A stretch of 64,000 nucleotides of DNA, taken from Rhyacichthys aspro. Taxonomy: Eukaryota > Chordata > Actinopteri > Gobiiformes > Rhyacichthyidae. The stretch spans positions 21,570,731 through 21,634,730 of the forward strand of contig CM072148.1 of assembly GCA_036850595.1 (NCBI GenBank), given 5' to 3'. The position numbers were made by a program, and so were the translations under genes. Below the pieces are notes generated by a model that saw only the letters and a list, made by a program, of their open reading frames with translations, did not search any database and was not told the DNA's origin. Every line of letters starts with the position of its first letter. Position 1 is the first letter of the stretch. Positions 12,401 to 21,800 of the stretch are shown in pieces.

Positions 12401-13242
12401 TCACCTTCATGTGCCATCTGCCTTCATGTGTTTTCAGATGGGACCAATTTATTTTCATCCTCTAGTGTAGCGCTCAACTAGTGTTTCAGATCATAACATG
12501 ACAGGATTAATATGAGTGGAAAATGACTGCTCTAGCCCTGTTTAGTCCTGGTTTTGTCAAATTGAAGTTCTTGTTTAGTCTGGTTTAGTCCTAGTTTAAT
12601 CCCAGTTTAGTCTGGTTTAGTCCTGGTTTAATCCCAGTTTAGTTTGGTTTAAGTCCTGGTTTAATCCTTGTTTAGTCTGGTTTAAGTCCTGGTTTAATCC
12701 TTGTTTTGTCTGGTTTGGTCCTGGTTTAGTCCCAGTTTAGTCTGTTTTAGTCCTGGTTTAGTCTCAGTTTAGTCTGGTTTAGTCATGATTTAGTGCCAGT
12801 TTAGTCTGGTTTAAATCCTGGTTTAATCCTTGTTTAGTCTGGTTTAGTCCCAGTTTAGTCTGGTTTAAATCCCGCTTTAATCCTCTTCTAGTCTGGTTTA
12901 AGGCTGGAGGAATATGTTGCTTTAAAAATCAGTTTAAATGGGATAGAAAGCAACTGTATTAACATAGAGCATCATTTTCAATAACTTTATTGTATACAAC
13001 ACATGCCTTCCTTCTTTTTTTTTTGTTACAAATGAGGACATTTTGTGGGAATCCCTCATAAATGTTAAAGTGACCACTTCCTGTTGTGTTTCCTTCAGAT
13101 GGAGATAAACTGTGAGCAGAGCCGTCTGCGTGTTTTCGTCGACGGAGAGAAACTGTTGGATTTCTCTCACAGAATCAGGGCTCTGAGTAACATCGACACG
13201 CTGTGGGTCAAAGGCAGCCTCAGACTCACCAAACTGGGCTGA
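9430..13242 (+). CDS. lgalsl: Galectin-related protein (LGALSL-like), complete five-exon gene
   Basis: Galectin-related proteins keep the galectin beta-sandwich fold but lack most sugar-contacting residues, so they are not expected to bind beta-galactosides normally; their role is poorly known. Exons: 9430-9459, 10656-10709, 12036-12124, 12209-12392, 13099-13242 (stop TGA), giving 166 residues with all junction phases consistent; human LGALSL is about 172. A short variable N-terminus precedes one carbohydrate-recognition-like domain from about residue 29. Recognisable blocks include VPFRGHISGGLHPGKK, PFFPFIRGQPFR and LRVFVDGEKLLDF, ending in ITKLG-like LTKLG. The canonical H-N-R triad is not present. 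The start ATG opens a 10-codon first exon ending at a strong GTGAGT donor. An ATTAAA signal at 13394-13399 may end the transcript. Introns 2 and 4 are filled with minisatellite. Co-linear with USP34, which lies in the same general region in human (2p14-p15). Confidence 0.9.
10318..10450 (+). repeat. Interspersed repeat tail in LGALSL intron 1
   Basis: This holds the block GGCGGGGTACACCCTGGACA and a preceding GGGTCA..GGTC..TGGAGCCTATCCCAGC pattern. Both belong to a very common fish interspersed repeat, probably a LINE 3' tail. The family was assigned from memory of its consensus only. The second-block copy is at 44271-44405. Confidence 0.6.
10710..11995 (+). repeat. 12-nt minisatellite in LGALSL intron 2
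   Basis: About 1.29 kb of tandem 12-mers of the form TCCTGGTT(T/C)AGT, with occasional variants (TCATGG, TCCTGCTT, TTCTGT). It begins immediately after the exon 2 donor and ends about 40 bases before the exon 3 acceptor. Higher-order runs of T- and C-type units recur, suggesting growth by block duplication. The equivalent array in the second block is only about 0.71 kb, so the array is length-variable. Confidence 0.95.
12536..12900 (+). repeat. Related minisatellite in LGALSL intron 4
   Basis: Irregular repeats built from CAGTTTAGTCTGGTTTAG and TCCTGGTTTAATCC units. The core resembles the intron 2 array but the period is longer and less regular. The second-block copy (45924-46190) is shorter. 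Both arrays read in the same direction as the gene. Confidence 0.85.
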
Positions 13243-13542
13243 GTCCCACTTTAGACCCTCTCTGGAGTCAAACATGAAGACTACCTCTTACCTCTCAGTA
13301 TGTCCAGGATAAATGCCCTGTCCTCGAGGGAAAAGCACGTATTTGTTCAAACTGATGTATTTTTATTTATTGTTGAATAATGAGTTGTTTCAAATTAAAG
13401 TGTATGTCATGTTTAATGTGACTTTTTTCTGAATAATATTTATGACAGTATTTGAAAAGTAAAAAAATTAAAAGCTTAAAAAAGTGGTTTAGTACAATAA
13501 TATTAACAAAGTAGTTTGGGATTAAACTGTTTATTAGTATGT

Positions 13543-14345
13543 TGGTAACACTTTAGGGTAATGGTACATGTTTTATTGTGAATTCATGCATTAATTCATG
13601 CATTAGTAAATGCATTAAAATCTCATGAATCACCAGGAATTATCCTGAGTTCACATATTTCCATTCATGACATTAAACATGAACAACACATGAACTAAAC
13701 AATTAACTAAGGAATGGAAATCATTTCGACCTTTGATTAATTAAGCATGATCATGATGTAAAAAATACAGACCTCTGAACCAAATCCAAAGTCAGTACAA
13801 AAGTGAACAAATCATTAATGAATCATTAGGTCCTTGTGACTTCATTGTGTTTGTGTCCCTCAACTAACGTGGCATAAGTTCTTAAACTCTACTGAAATAT
13901 AGAATATTAGTGATGGCACAAGTTGGAAAACACATGAACTATGATGCAGTTACTCATAAAATATTCATCTACTGTGCCATGAAAAAGTAGTTGTCCCTTC
14001 ATTATTTCATTTTTTTTATTTTTTATTTTTGCACATTTTTCTTAACCTAAAATGTTTCAGATCATCAAATAAATTTAAATATTAGACAAAGATAACCCAA
14101 GTCAAAAGGGAAAAAAGCCATTCAAACCTACCTAGCCCCATGTGAAAAGGTAGTTTCCCACTAAACATAATAACTGGTGGTGCCACCCTCAGCAGCACTA
14201 ACTACAATCAAATGTTTGTGAGAACTGACAATGAGACTTTCACATCACTGTGAAGGAATTCGGGCCCACTCTTCTGTGCAGAATTGTTTTAATTCAGCCA
14301 CATTGGTGGATTTTTAAGCATGAGCTGCCCTTTTTGTATTTTCCA
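13543..14345. mobile_element. Two degenerate DNA-transposon-like repeats downstream of LGALSL
   Basis: The first part starts with GGTAACACTTTAGG, a terminus common among non-autonomous DNA elements in fish. The second part (about 13965-14345) contains ATGAAAAAGTAGTTGTCCC, ATGTTTCAGATCATCAAA and CAGAATTGTTTTAATTCAGC. These match a very widespread teleost repeat consensus I remember. No transposase is readable and neither right end is clear, so class and borders are uncertain. Confidence 0.5.
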
Positions 14346-14389
14346 TGAACAGTAAAGTAGTTTTCCAAATATTATTGAATTTGTACCAA

Positions 14390-14842
14390 TTCTAACCTAA
14401 GTGAAGATGCCAGTTTCTTCATATTATAGATGCTAAGCATCACTTCAACCCATTCTTCCACTTTAGGCACTAGTCCACTTTGCCATCTCCTGGTAATCAC
14501 CTACTGGCCAGCAGCATAATTCTCATCACCAGTTCTTTTTAGATGAACTGTTTCTATCTTTCCCAGATACATAGTTTCAAAAGTGAGTGGGAACTTTGTT
14601 TTCAGGATTTGATCTATGCATTTTTTTTTTATCTCAATCCAATCTTGTCTTATCAATGAGCATTCACAGAAGATGTAGAAGTGATCTGCTTTGACTGCAC
14701 CGCAGAGTCTCCAACTGTTTGTATCCCCATATTTTCTCTGTGTAGGGGTCGCAAAGTATATTATTGTATTGTTACAATAATTGTATACCCGTGCTACCTC
14801 CAAAACCCTGAGTTGGTTGGCTTCTTTGCTGGTTTGAATCAT
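14390..14842 (-). mobile_element. L1-like LINE ORF2 C-terminal remnant
   Basis: The minus strand reads a short frame with the cysteine/histidine pattern of the region after the reverse transcriptase in fish L1-type elements: WRLCGAVKADHFYIFCECSLI then W..I and a closing LG motif. The usual consensus is C..G...H.FW.C..I..FW. Only about 110 residues remain and there is no intact element. A second copy of 14179-14645 lies at 20549-21017, and the second-block copy is at about 47690-48105. Confidence 0.65.
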
Positions 14843-14914
14843 TGCTGTATGACAATTGTGGAGGAGCTACAGAATATCTCAACCTCAAGGCTTACCAGTA
14901 CATTTAGGCAGACG

Positions 14915-15680
14915 TTTTAGGGCCCCTTCTCAAAGGTTTGCCTAGGGCCCCAAATTTTCGAAGCCCGCCACTGAGTAATATACTGTGGTGCTGAACCATG
15001 AAGGCCATTAAAAACAAACAAAATCGATTCTGAAATGGACTGGAAGCCAGTGAAGAGAGGCCAAGACTGGAGTGATATGGTCTTCTTTACGTGTTCTGGT
15101 GAGGAGCGTGCAAACGAGAGAGTGAAGCTTGAGTCGCTCCATAATAAAGTGCGTTCGATAGTTGAGCCAAGTAGAAATAAAAGCATGTATGCTAAAAATG
15201 ATTGCAACTGTTGTTTTCCAAAATTTGAGAAATAAATGGAAGCTTTGAGATGGGGCGATAATTGGAGAGAACTGAGGCATCCAGATTTGTTTTTTTCAGT
15301 AAAGGCTGCACCACTGCCTCTTTAAAATAAGACAGGACAACACCAGAAACAAGACTGCTGTTTATAATCATTTGAATGTATGGCCCAATACTGTCCCATA
15401 CCTCTTTAAAAAGGTGAGGTGGGAGGATGTCAGTTTATCCACAATGTCGAAATAAGAGATATGGGCTCAAACTGATTAAAGACCACACCACACTGGACAG
15501 AGACAGAGGGATCTACAGGAGAAGGAGGAATGCCAGCTCTAATTGTCTCAGTCTTATTTATAAAAATATGGAGAAACTTTTCACATCCCTGTGGGGAGAC
15601 GTCAGGGTAATATGATAAAGGGGGATTAAGAGCAGAGTTTATAGTGTTAAAAAGAACTTTCTTAACACTTTAACAAAAAA
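14915..15680 (-). mobile_element. L2-like LINE reverse-transcriptase remnant
   Basis: On the minus strand, two frames together read DHITPVLASLHWLPVHFRID and FVFNGLHGSAPQYI, the hallmark of the end of L2-type fish LINE reverse transcriptases (HWLPV..RI.FK, then L.G.AP.Y). Further 3' on the plus strand comes the upstream motif CEKFLHIFINKTETIR (the FF..KI..IR region). Frameshifts break the frame. The second block retains about 0.8 kb more of the same element (48945-49765), so this copy carries an internal deletion. Confidence 0.75.
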
Positions 15681-15983
15681 TCTGTAAAATGATGGTCTTT
15701 TTCTGCAGAACTTTGAGTGTTGTCATATTATTGAAGGTGTTTGTTGTTAATAAGACAAAAAACCAACTATAAAATAAGAGTTTTCCTGCAGAACCTTTAC
15801 TGCAAATTTCCGTAAATTACATGTTTTTCCATATTATTTGAATTAGGGTTTTATACCTTAATTTTAGGGTTTTTGTCATTTACCGTTTTTTTTTAAGTTT
15901 TAGTGCACAGAGCAGTGACACAGTTAAACTAATGTTGATAATTAATTTGGCTATTCAGTTTATTTCTATTATAAGATATGTAA

Positions 15984-16298
15984 TCAAGATCAATAGGTTT
16001 TAGTTGGATTTTAACAGGTTTTAGCTGGATTTGAAGAGGTTTTAGCTAAATATGAACAGGTTTTATATGGACTTAAACATGTTGTAGTTGGATTTGAACA
16101 TTGGGCATGTTTTTGGAATTGAATATGTTTTCATTGGATGTGAACAGGGTTTAATTGGATTTGAACATGTTTCAGTTGAATTTAAACAGGTTTCAGTTGG
16201 ATTTGAACAGGATTAGTTGGGTTTGTCACAGTCTTTGGCCCCTGGAATGACTCTTATTTACTATTCTGGCCCCTCACCACCTGAGTTTGACACCACTG
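15984..16298 (+). repeat. 24-nt tandem array ending at an hAT-like terminus
   Basis: About ten imperfect units of a 24-nt repeat (AACAGGTTTTAGTTGGATTTG) fill 15984-16225. Just beyond, TTGACACCACTG at 16287-16298 matches the inverted terminus of the hAT element at 19580-20052, which carries the same kind of internal array. This is probably an older, 5'-degraded relative; I could not find its left end or target duplication. Confidence 0.6.
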
Positions 16299-16534
16299 TT
16301 CTAGAGTTTTAATCTGTCCAGTGAATGTGCTTCAGCTCGTTTTTTTTTTCTTAATTTCACGGTACAGTTGTGTTTATACAAGTGAGTAAAGCTCAAAATC
16401 CTTCTAATAGTTTTTATTTTAATTCACGAAAAGCATTGGGAACACTGCACATTCTGTTCCAAACCAAAACATGAAAAATAAAATGATCAAATTTGTTATT
16501 CAGAAAGTGAAGAAAAGGGAATATTAGGTTGTTA

Positions 16535-16702
16535 AAAAAAATATCAGTGTCTGCATTTTTCTTCACAAAATTTACTGTATTAACTTAAAAATGTTTTAGA
16601 TTTATTATTAGATTAATTGTATTTTGAGAAACTGACCTGACACATCTGTGTAGCATGGAGTCAACCATCTTCTGGCTCCTGTCAAAAAAATAGCAGTGTC
16701 TG

Positions 16703-16755
<53 letters not shown>

Positions 16756-16762
16756 CATACAT

Positions 16763-16826
<64 letters not shown>

Positions 16827-17095
16827 GTGTGTGTGTGTATGTATGTATGTATGTGATAAGTAGGTCCAACAGTAAAGTATTAGAAACAGCCCCATATCAT
16901 GATCCTTGCGCCAACATGCCTCACTGTCCTTACACTGCACTGTGACTTGATTGAATTCTGTGTTTAGGGTTCGTCAGACAAACTGTCTGCAGCTCCCAAA
17001 AACAGAATTCAAGCTGAATTCAAGCCAAGCATGGTGGCACAAGGATCATAATATGGGCCTGTTTCTCATTTCTTTCCATAGCCCTAACCATGACC
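16535..17095. mobile_element. Degenerate Tc1/mariner-like remnants, two opposed fragments
   Basis: ATAGCAGTGTCTGCATTTT flanks the microsatellite and matches a common fish repeat. Two short stretches resemble the transposase KHGGGSIMVWGCF motif region: CATGATATGGGGCTGTTTCT on the minus strand (about 16880-16910) and CATGGTGGCACAAGGATCAT on the plus strand (about 17029-17048). They face opposite ways, suggesting nested or rearranged insertions. No intact transposase remains. Homology with the coiled-coil pseudogene flank at about 27010-27105 reaches into this remnant. Confidence 0.5.
16708..16854. repeat. Compound microsatellite (TA)n(CATA)n(CA)n(TA)n(TG)n
   Basis: Alternating TA, ACAT, AC, AT and GT runs form a near-palindromic simple repeat. 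Long frames across it (repeated IY, HT and CV) are artefacts of the repeat. The second-block copy (50817-50948) has different run lengths. Confidence 0.97.
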
Positions 17096-17159
17096 AAAAA
17101 GACTGGAAAAACAGATCCCAATTATTAATAAAACAATAAAAACCTACTTACATTCTCCT

Positions 17160-18572
17160 CTATTCCTGGGGGACTGTGGTTGTGACTGTGGTTCTTGTCA
17201 TCCAGTTCGCCATGGCCTCAGTTCTCTGCTTCAGCTCTTCTTCCTTGGCTTGTGTGATCTCCTGTTGCTCCGTCAAAGCTCTTTTTGCCTCTTGAAGTTG
17301 ATTCAAGAGGTCATTTTTCTCCATCTGTAGGTGAAATTTCTGCTCTTCCACTTTTTTGCTCCATGACCTGAGTCCTTCAACCTCTTCTGTGTGACACATG
17401 TTGTCCACCATCACAGGCTCTTCTTTTTGATGAAGATGCACCACCTGGTCTTCTCTCTTCGTCGCTAGCTTCTGATATTCTCTTTGTAGCTGCAGATGTT
17501 CCTTTATGTCGATGTGGTTGGACCGACAGTGCTTTTGTTTAGATTCAAGGTCCGTGATTACAAGCCTCAGATGAGCATTCTCAGTGAGTACTTTCTCTGT
17601 CTCAGACTTGTGTGCCTCCCTATGAAGGGCAAGTTCAGCATCAAAGTGATCATTCTTATGATGCAATAAACTTTGCTTTTGCTTCAAATCCACAAAATCT
17701 TTCAGCTGGATCTGCAGGTCAGTCACCTCTGCTCTCAGGGAAGAATTCTCCTTTTGGAAGTGCTGCACTTGATTAAAAAGGTCTTCAACCTGACTCTTAC
17801 TTACATGATCACGTTGGCACTGACCCTCCATACACTCCAGCTTGTAAATAAAATAGCTGATGTGGACATTCTCATTCATTGCTGCCCAACTGCGATCTAT
17901 TTTATGGGCATCGAAGATCATTTGAATATGTTTATGTAGCCGTTTAAAAGCATTTTCATTCTCTTTAAACTTTTTAAGTTCCTCCAAAAGCCTGGCATTG
18001 TCATCTGTCAATTGTTTATAAATAAGTTCAATGTTTTCGAGCTCTGCAACTTTGGCCTCTAAGGCAAAGGTTTTTTGGTGCTGGATCTGTAGCTCTGACT
18101 GCAAAACATCAGATAACTTTACAGCATCTAGAAATTTCCTTCTGTCACTGTGGTGAAGTTTGCAATTCTCCCTCAGCTGACACTTCTCTAATTCTAATTT
18201 TTCGTTTTTTATCTTCAAATCTCTCATCTCCTCTTTTAGACGTAAAAGCTCGTTTTTACTTACCACCTGTGTGTCAGCTTGAGGGGTGCAAATCTGATCT
18301 TTTGGAGGTAACTGATTAAATGGTCTGATGTCACCCTTCTGTGAGCTCTCAGGCAGTAGTCTGGGACAGCCAAAACAATTATTTTGGGACCTTAACCTCT
18401 GAGCCCCAAAGTGGTCCTCTAATCTTCTCTGCATTTTAGGTTTGTGTAATGATCGTTCAAATTCTTGAAATACACTGAATTTTCTTAACTCGTATCCTTC
18501 TCTACTATCTTCTATTTTGTTTGTTGTACGGTTTGTCTGACAGTTACAAAGAATGTAGGCTAGGCGCTTCAA
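17160..18572 (-). CDS. Single-exon 470-aa coiled-coil protein
   Basis: An uninterrupted 1413-bp frame begins with ATG at 18572 and ends at TAG. I do not recognise the family. The first 95 residues or so are basic and mixed; from about residue 100 to the end it is almost entirely charged heptad-type coiled coil rich in E, K, Q and L (for example LLRLKEEMRDLKIKNEKLEL and LRAEVTDLQIQLKDF), with no signal peptide or membrane segment. A structural role is likely but unproven. The frame is long, is kept open in both blocks, and has a promoter-like cluster upstream. Related units lie at 25930-27000, 27180-27690 and 33472-34260. Three GTAAGT donor-like sites occur in sense, two inside the frame (about 18257-18264 and 17797-17805) and one just after the stop (about 17145), so splicing on to other exons is possible. 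No AATAAA follows closely. Confidence 0.7.
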   Translation of the reverse strand: MKRLAYILCNCQTNRTTNKIEDSREGYELRKFSVFQEFERSLHKPKMQRRLEDHFGAQRLRSQNNCFGCPRLLPESSQKGDIRPFNQLPPKDQICTPQADTQVVSKNELLRLKEEMRDLKIKNEKLELEKCQLRENCKLHHSDRRKFLDAVKLSDVLQSELQIQHQKTFALEAKVAELENIELIYKQLTDDNARLLEELKKFKENENAFKRLHKHIQMIFDAHKIDRSWAAMNENVHISYFIYKLECMEGQCQRDHVSKSQVEDLFNQVQHFQKENSSLRAEVTDLQIQLKDFVDLKQKQSLLHHKNDHFDAELALHREAHKSETEKVLTENAHLRLVITDLESKQKHCRSNHIDIKEHLQLQREYQKLATKREDQVVHLHQKEEPVMVDNMCHTEEVEGLRSWSKKVEEQKFHLQMEKNDLLNQLQEAKRALTEQQEITQAKEEELKQRTEAMANWMTRTTVTTTVPQE

Positions 18573-18597
18573 TTTACAGTCTGCTTTGACGACTTTG

Positions 18598-18660
18598 TGA
18601 CGTCACATGATGCCAAAACACGTGATCCGTTACCATAGAAACGAACAACACGCCAATGGT
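18598..18660 (-). promoter_or_regulatory. CRE / E-box / X-box / CCAAT cluster upstream of the coiled-coil gene
   Basis: Within about 60 bases upstream of the start codon lie a perfect CRE palindrome TGACGTCA (18598-18605), an E-box CACGTG (18619-18624), an RFX X-box-like GTTACCATAGAAAC (18629-18642, one mismatch to the paired half-site consensus) and a CCAAT box on the plus strand (18653-18657). CRE plus X-box is typical of ciliary and testis promoters, so expression in ciliated or germ cells is a reasonable inference. The cluster is unchanged in the second block. Confidence 0.6.
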
Positions 18661-19571
18661 TGCCTTTTTAATGGAAGACACGCCTCATGTGTAAGTCATG
18701 GTGTAAGTAAGTAAAATAAGAGTGAAATAAGGGAAAATAATTTAACATTATTTTTAAAGTATATTTATGTACAATTGTAATATAAGTGCGCATTTCATGA
18801 TGTTCAAGAATAGATATTTCAGCGTATAACAAAATAATAGGCTAAAGACACAAAAGAAAATGCTTCAAATTTACAATTTTGATGGAAAAAAGACTGTTTT
18901 ACACATAGATATTAGACACGTGATAATTGTGAGCTATTGAATGAGTTTAAAGTCTTAAATTCTAATTTTGTATGATCATCCTTTGTCAATACACAATAAA
19001 AATGTTCTAGATTAGCTAATAAATACATATAATAATTCATTAATGAAGAAATAAACAGCGCGTGGCTATGTCTGAGATACTATAGCCTACTCTGTTACTA
19101 CGCAACACTACAATAAAACCATCGTAACCAGAAGTTACAGGAAAATCCATTTTAATTTCTGTCCATTTCTGAAGAAATGCCCTTATAATAGGGCTGAAAA
19201 TGTTCCCACATCATTTCGCTACCAAAACAAATGTGGTGTTATTGTTGGTCCGTTAGAGCCACCTACTGGTTATTTGAGGTAAAAGCAAGCAGCGGGTCCC
19301 TGGCAAAGAAAATACTTGAAATGACGACGTTGCCAGAGAAGCAGAGAAATTAAAGTGGAATTACTGCTCGTTGCAGTGTCTTTTCTGCCTCGTTATGAAG
19401 CTATAGTGTTATCATAACCATACCCTGAGCTTAAAAAATAGGCACAAATGAATGCCTTTTTAAAGAAATGTATAGCCTTTCTTTAAAAACACAGGCTCTG
19501 CTCACCAGCTTTCTCACTGTATAATGATAGTTACTGCAAGGCTAGCTACTGCAAGGCACCCTCTTGCGACC
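18661..19571. other. Intergenic, no gene seen
   Basis: AT-rich sequence with no plausible coding frame, splice structure or clear repeat family. A small block near 19245-19310 (GAGCCACCTACTGGTTATTTGAGG) looks repeat-like but I cannot place it. Confidence 0.5.
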
Positions 19572-19579
19572 CTGTATAT

Positions 19580-20052
19580 CAGTGGTGTCAAACTCAAAGT
19601 GGTGAGGGGCGGTGATAGTTGATAAGAATCCTTTCAGGGGCCGAAGATGGTGACATTTGGAAGCTTTTATTACATTTTGATTGTGAGATTTCATCTTAAT
19701 TTCAGTCTTAAAAAAGTTATCTTTAACATTAATTGCCTCCTTTTATAGAAACTGGTTTTAGTTGGATCTGAACCAGTTTTAGATGGATTTGAACAGGTTC
19801 TAGATGGATTCAAACAGGTTTTACTTTGATTTGAACAAGTTTTAGGTGGATTGTAACAGGTTTTAGATGGATTTGAGCAGGTGTTGGATGGATTTTTACA
19901 GATTTGATTTATCTGTGTCGCAAAAATCAAACCTATTCAAATCCAATTAAAACCTAGTGCAAGAAATATCACCTACTAAATGTATTGAAGGGCCACATAA
20001 AACAATGCAAAGGGCCGCATTTGCCCCCCGGGCCTTGAGTTTGACATGTGTG
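19580..20052 (+). mobile_element. Non-autonomous hAT element with 8-bp target duplication
   Basis: The element starts CAGTGGTGTCAAACTCAA and ends TTGAGTTTGACATGTGTG, imperfect inverted termini of the hAT/Charlie type. It is flanked by the direct repeat CTGTATAT on both sides (19572-19579 and 20053-20060), the expected 8-bp hAT target-site duplication. At 473 bp it is too short to encode a transposase. Its interior (about 19749-19905) is a 24-nt tandem array of GGTTTTAGATGGATTTGAACA type units. The element and duplication are preserved at 53681-54153, so insertion predates the split of the two blocks. Confidence 0.9.
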
Positions 20053-20060
20053 CTGTATAT

Positions 20061-20357
20061 GGTTTTGTTTGCACCCAGTCACCGCTCACAAATTATTTTA
20101 TTTTAAAATATACAAAGCCCATGCAGTGGTGGCAATGCACAGCTGTCTAACAAATAATTGGACCTATGCCTGTCCAGCAAAAACATAGTAAATTATAATC
20201 TCTCACTGCACCGTTCGTCCAGAATATTGCAAACAAACTTCACGTTTCACCCTGTGTTGTGACCCCAGGGCTGTGGTCATGGAACATTCTCCTCTCGTCA
20301 ACGCCAGAGATTGAAACAGAATAGAAGAAAATAAAACATCTGTTAAAGAATGCAATT
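20061..20357. other. Spacer after the hAT element
   Basis: AT-rich sequence with no recognisable gene. It ends at the point where the second block skips directly to the equivalent of 22728. Confidence 0.45.
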
Positions 20358-20548
20358 TTGCTAATGAATTGTGCTTATGTAAAGGATTGTTTTATCCCTG
20401 ATAAAATGATAATGTTATATCTATGTGCTTGTGTTTAACTATGTGCTATGTGCTTAATACACCAGCTATACCACATCCTTCTGTGGGTTGTTGTGGGGAC
20501 CTGAGGAAATGATTTCATCTTGTGGGGACCTGAGGAAATGATTTCATA

Positions 20549-21017
20549 GGGTGCCACCCTCAGCAGCACTAACTACAATCAAATGTTTGTGATAACTGAC
20601 AATGAGACTTTCACATCACTGTGAAGGAATTCGGGCCCACTCTTCTGTGCAGAATTGTTTTAATTCAGCCACATTGGTGGATTTTTAAGCATGAGCTGCC
20701 CTTTTTGTATTTTCCATGAACAGTAAAGTAGTTTTCCAAATATTATTGAATTTGTACCAATTCTAACCTAAGTGAAGATGCCAGTTTCTTCATATTATAG
20801 ATGCTAAGCATCACTTCAACCCATTCTTCCACTTTAGGCACTAGTCCACTTTGCCATCTCCTGGTAATCACCTACTGGCCAGCAGCATAATTCTCATCAC
20901 CAGTTCTTTTTAGATGAACTGTTTCTATCTTTCCCAGATACATAGTTTCAAAAGTGAGTGGGAACTTTGTTTTCAGGATTTGATCTATGCTTTTTTTTTT
21001 TTAATCTCAATCCAATT
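20549..21017 (-). mobile_element. Second copy of the 14179-14645 repeat/L1 fragment
   Basis: About 470 bases are nearly identical to 14179-14645, covering the end of the widespread repeat and the start of the minus-strand L1-like remnant. Similarity stops abruptly on both sides. Near-identity means this is a recent duplication or two young insertions of one composite element. Confidence 0.85.
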
Positions 21018-21349
21018 TTCTGCACTTACTGCTGTTTGCAAATTATTTTTTTTCTCTTTTAAGAGGAGTGTTGCCTTACCAGAACCAGGCTTGACAGATA
21101 GGTCCTATGTGTTGGGAAAATGATTTGCTAATTCTGCAGTTAATGTTGTTGGCTACCGCTATTAGGCTTAGGCCATACTGGTCGCCTGTGAATTCATGAG
21201 AAAAGCTAAACAGTCTGAGCATTATAAGTACTGAAATTCTGACATACTGAGTGGTCTGGGTAAGCTTTCCAATATTGAATTCTGTGTTTGGTGACAGTTT
21301 CGAAGGCCAAAACTATATGTCTGGGACTGTAGATAAAGGAGATGAACAC

Positions 21350-21800
21350 TCCAGGTTTTCTGTTTTCCTGTGTTCCCCTCCCCCTTGTTTTCCCCTCTCC
21401 TGCTGCTCCTGGGCTGGCCTGCACACCTGCCTCCAATCTACTCATCACTACAAGCAGTATACAGGCCTGGGTCTTCCTCATCGTCTCTGTCCGATCGTCA
21501 GTCTCCCTACGTGGTGAACTACAGCTCAGGCCTTTTTTGAGAGACCATTTTGTCTGTGTTTTTGACCAACACTTACCTGTATCTGTCTTTTTCCTGCTCC
21601 AGCTCCAGGCCGGCTAGTCCTGCTTACTCCAGCCAGTTCCAGCCTGTTCTCATGTTCCGTTCACCAGCAATTTCAAGACCAGCCTGCCTCTGACCCCTGG
21701 GACTAGCTCTTACCTTTTCTGTTCAATAAACCATTGATTCTGAGTTCTGGCTTGTCTGCATTTTGGGTCATTTCCGTGTTGAGTTGTGACAGGAGAGGCA
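21350..21800 (+). mobile_element. LTR-like or retroelement 3'-end fragment
   Basis: A C/T-rich stretch (CTCCTGCTGCTCCTGGGCTG and following) leads to an AATAAA (21725-21730) and then GTCTGCATTTTGGGTCATTT. That arrangement resembles the end of fish LTR elements, where a poly(A) signal is followed by a CTGCATTTGGGT-type block. I see no paired LTR, primer-binding site or internal coding region, so the call is tentative. Confidence 0.35.

Noticed and set aside
12027..12470. 147-aa frame as an independent gene
   Set aside because: It is LGALSL exons 3 and 4 read through intron 3; the splice sites and galectin homology explain it.
16585..16940. Minus-strand frames of repeated IY, HT and CV residues
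   Set aside because: They are translations of the compound microsatellite; only a short Tc1-like stretch beside it looks protein-derived.
17160..18572. Coiled-coil gene as a processed retrocopy
   Set aside because: It lacks introns, but there is no poly(A) tail or target duplication, it has its own promoter-like region, and homology with B continues into flanking noncoding DNA.
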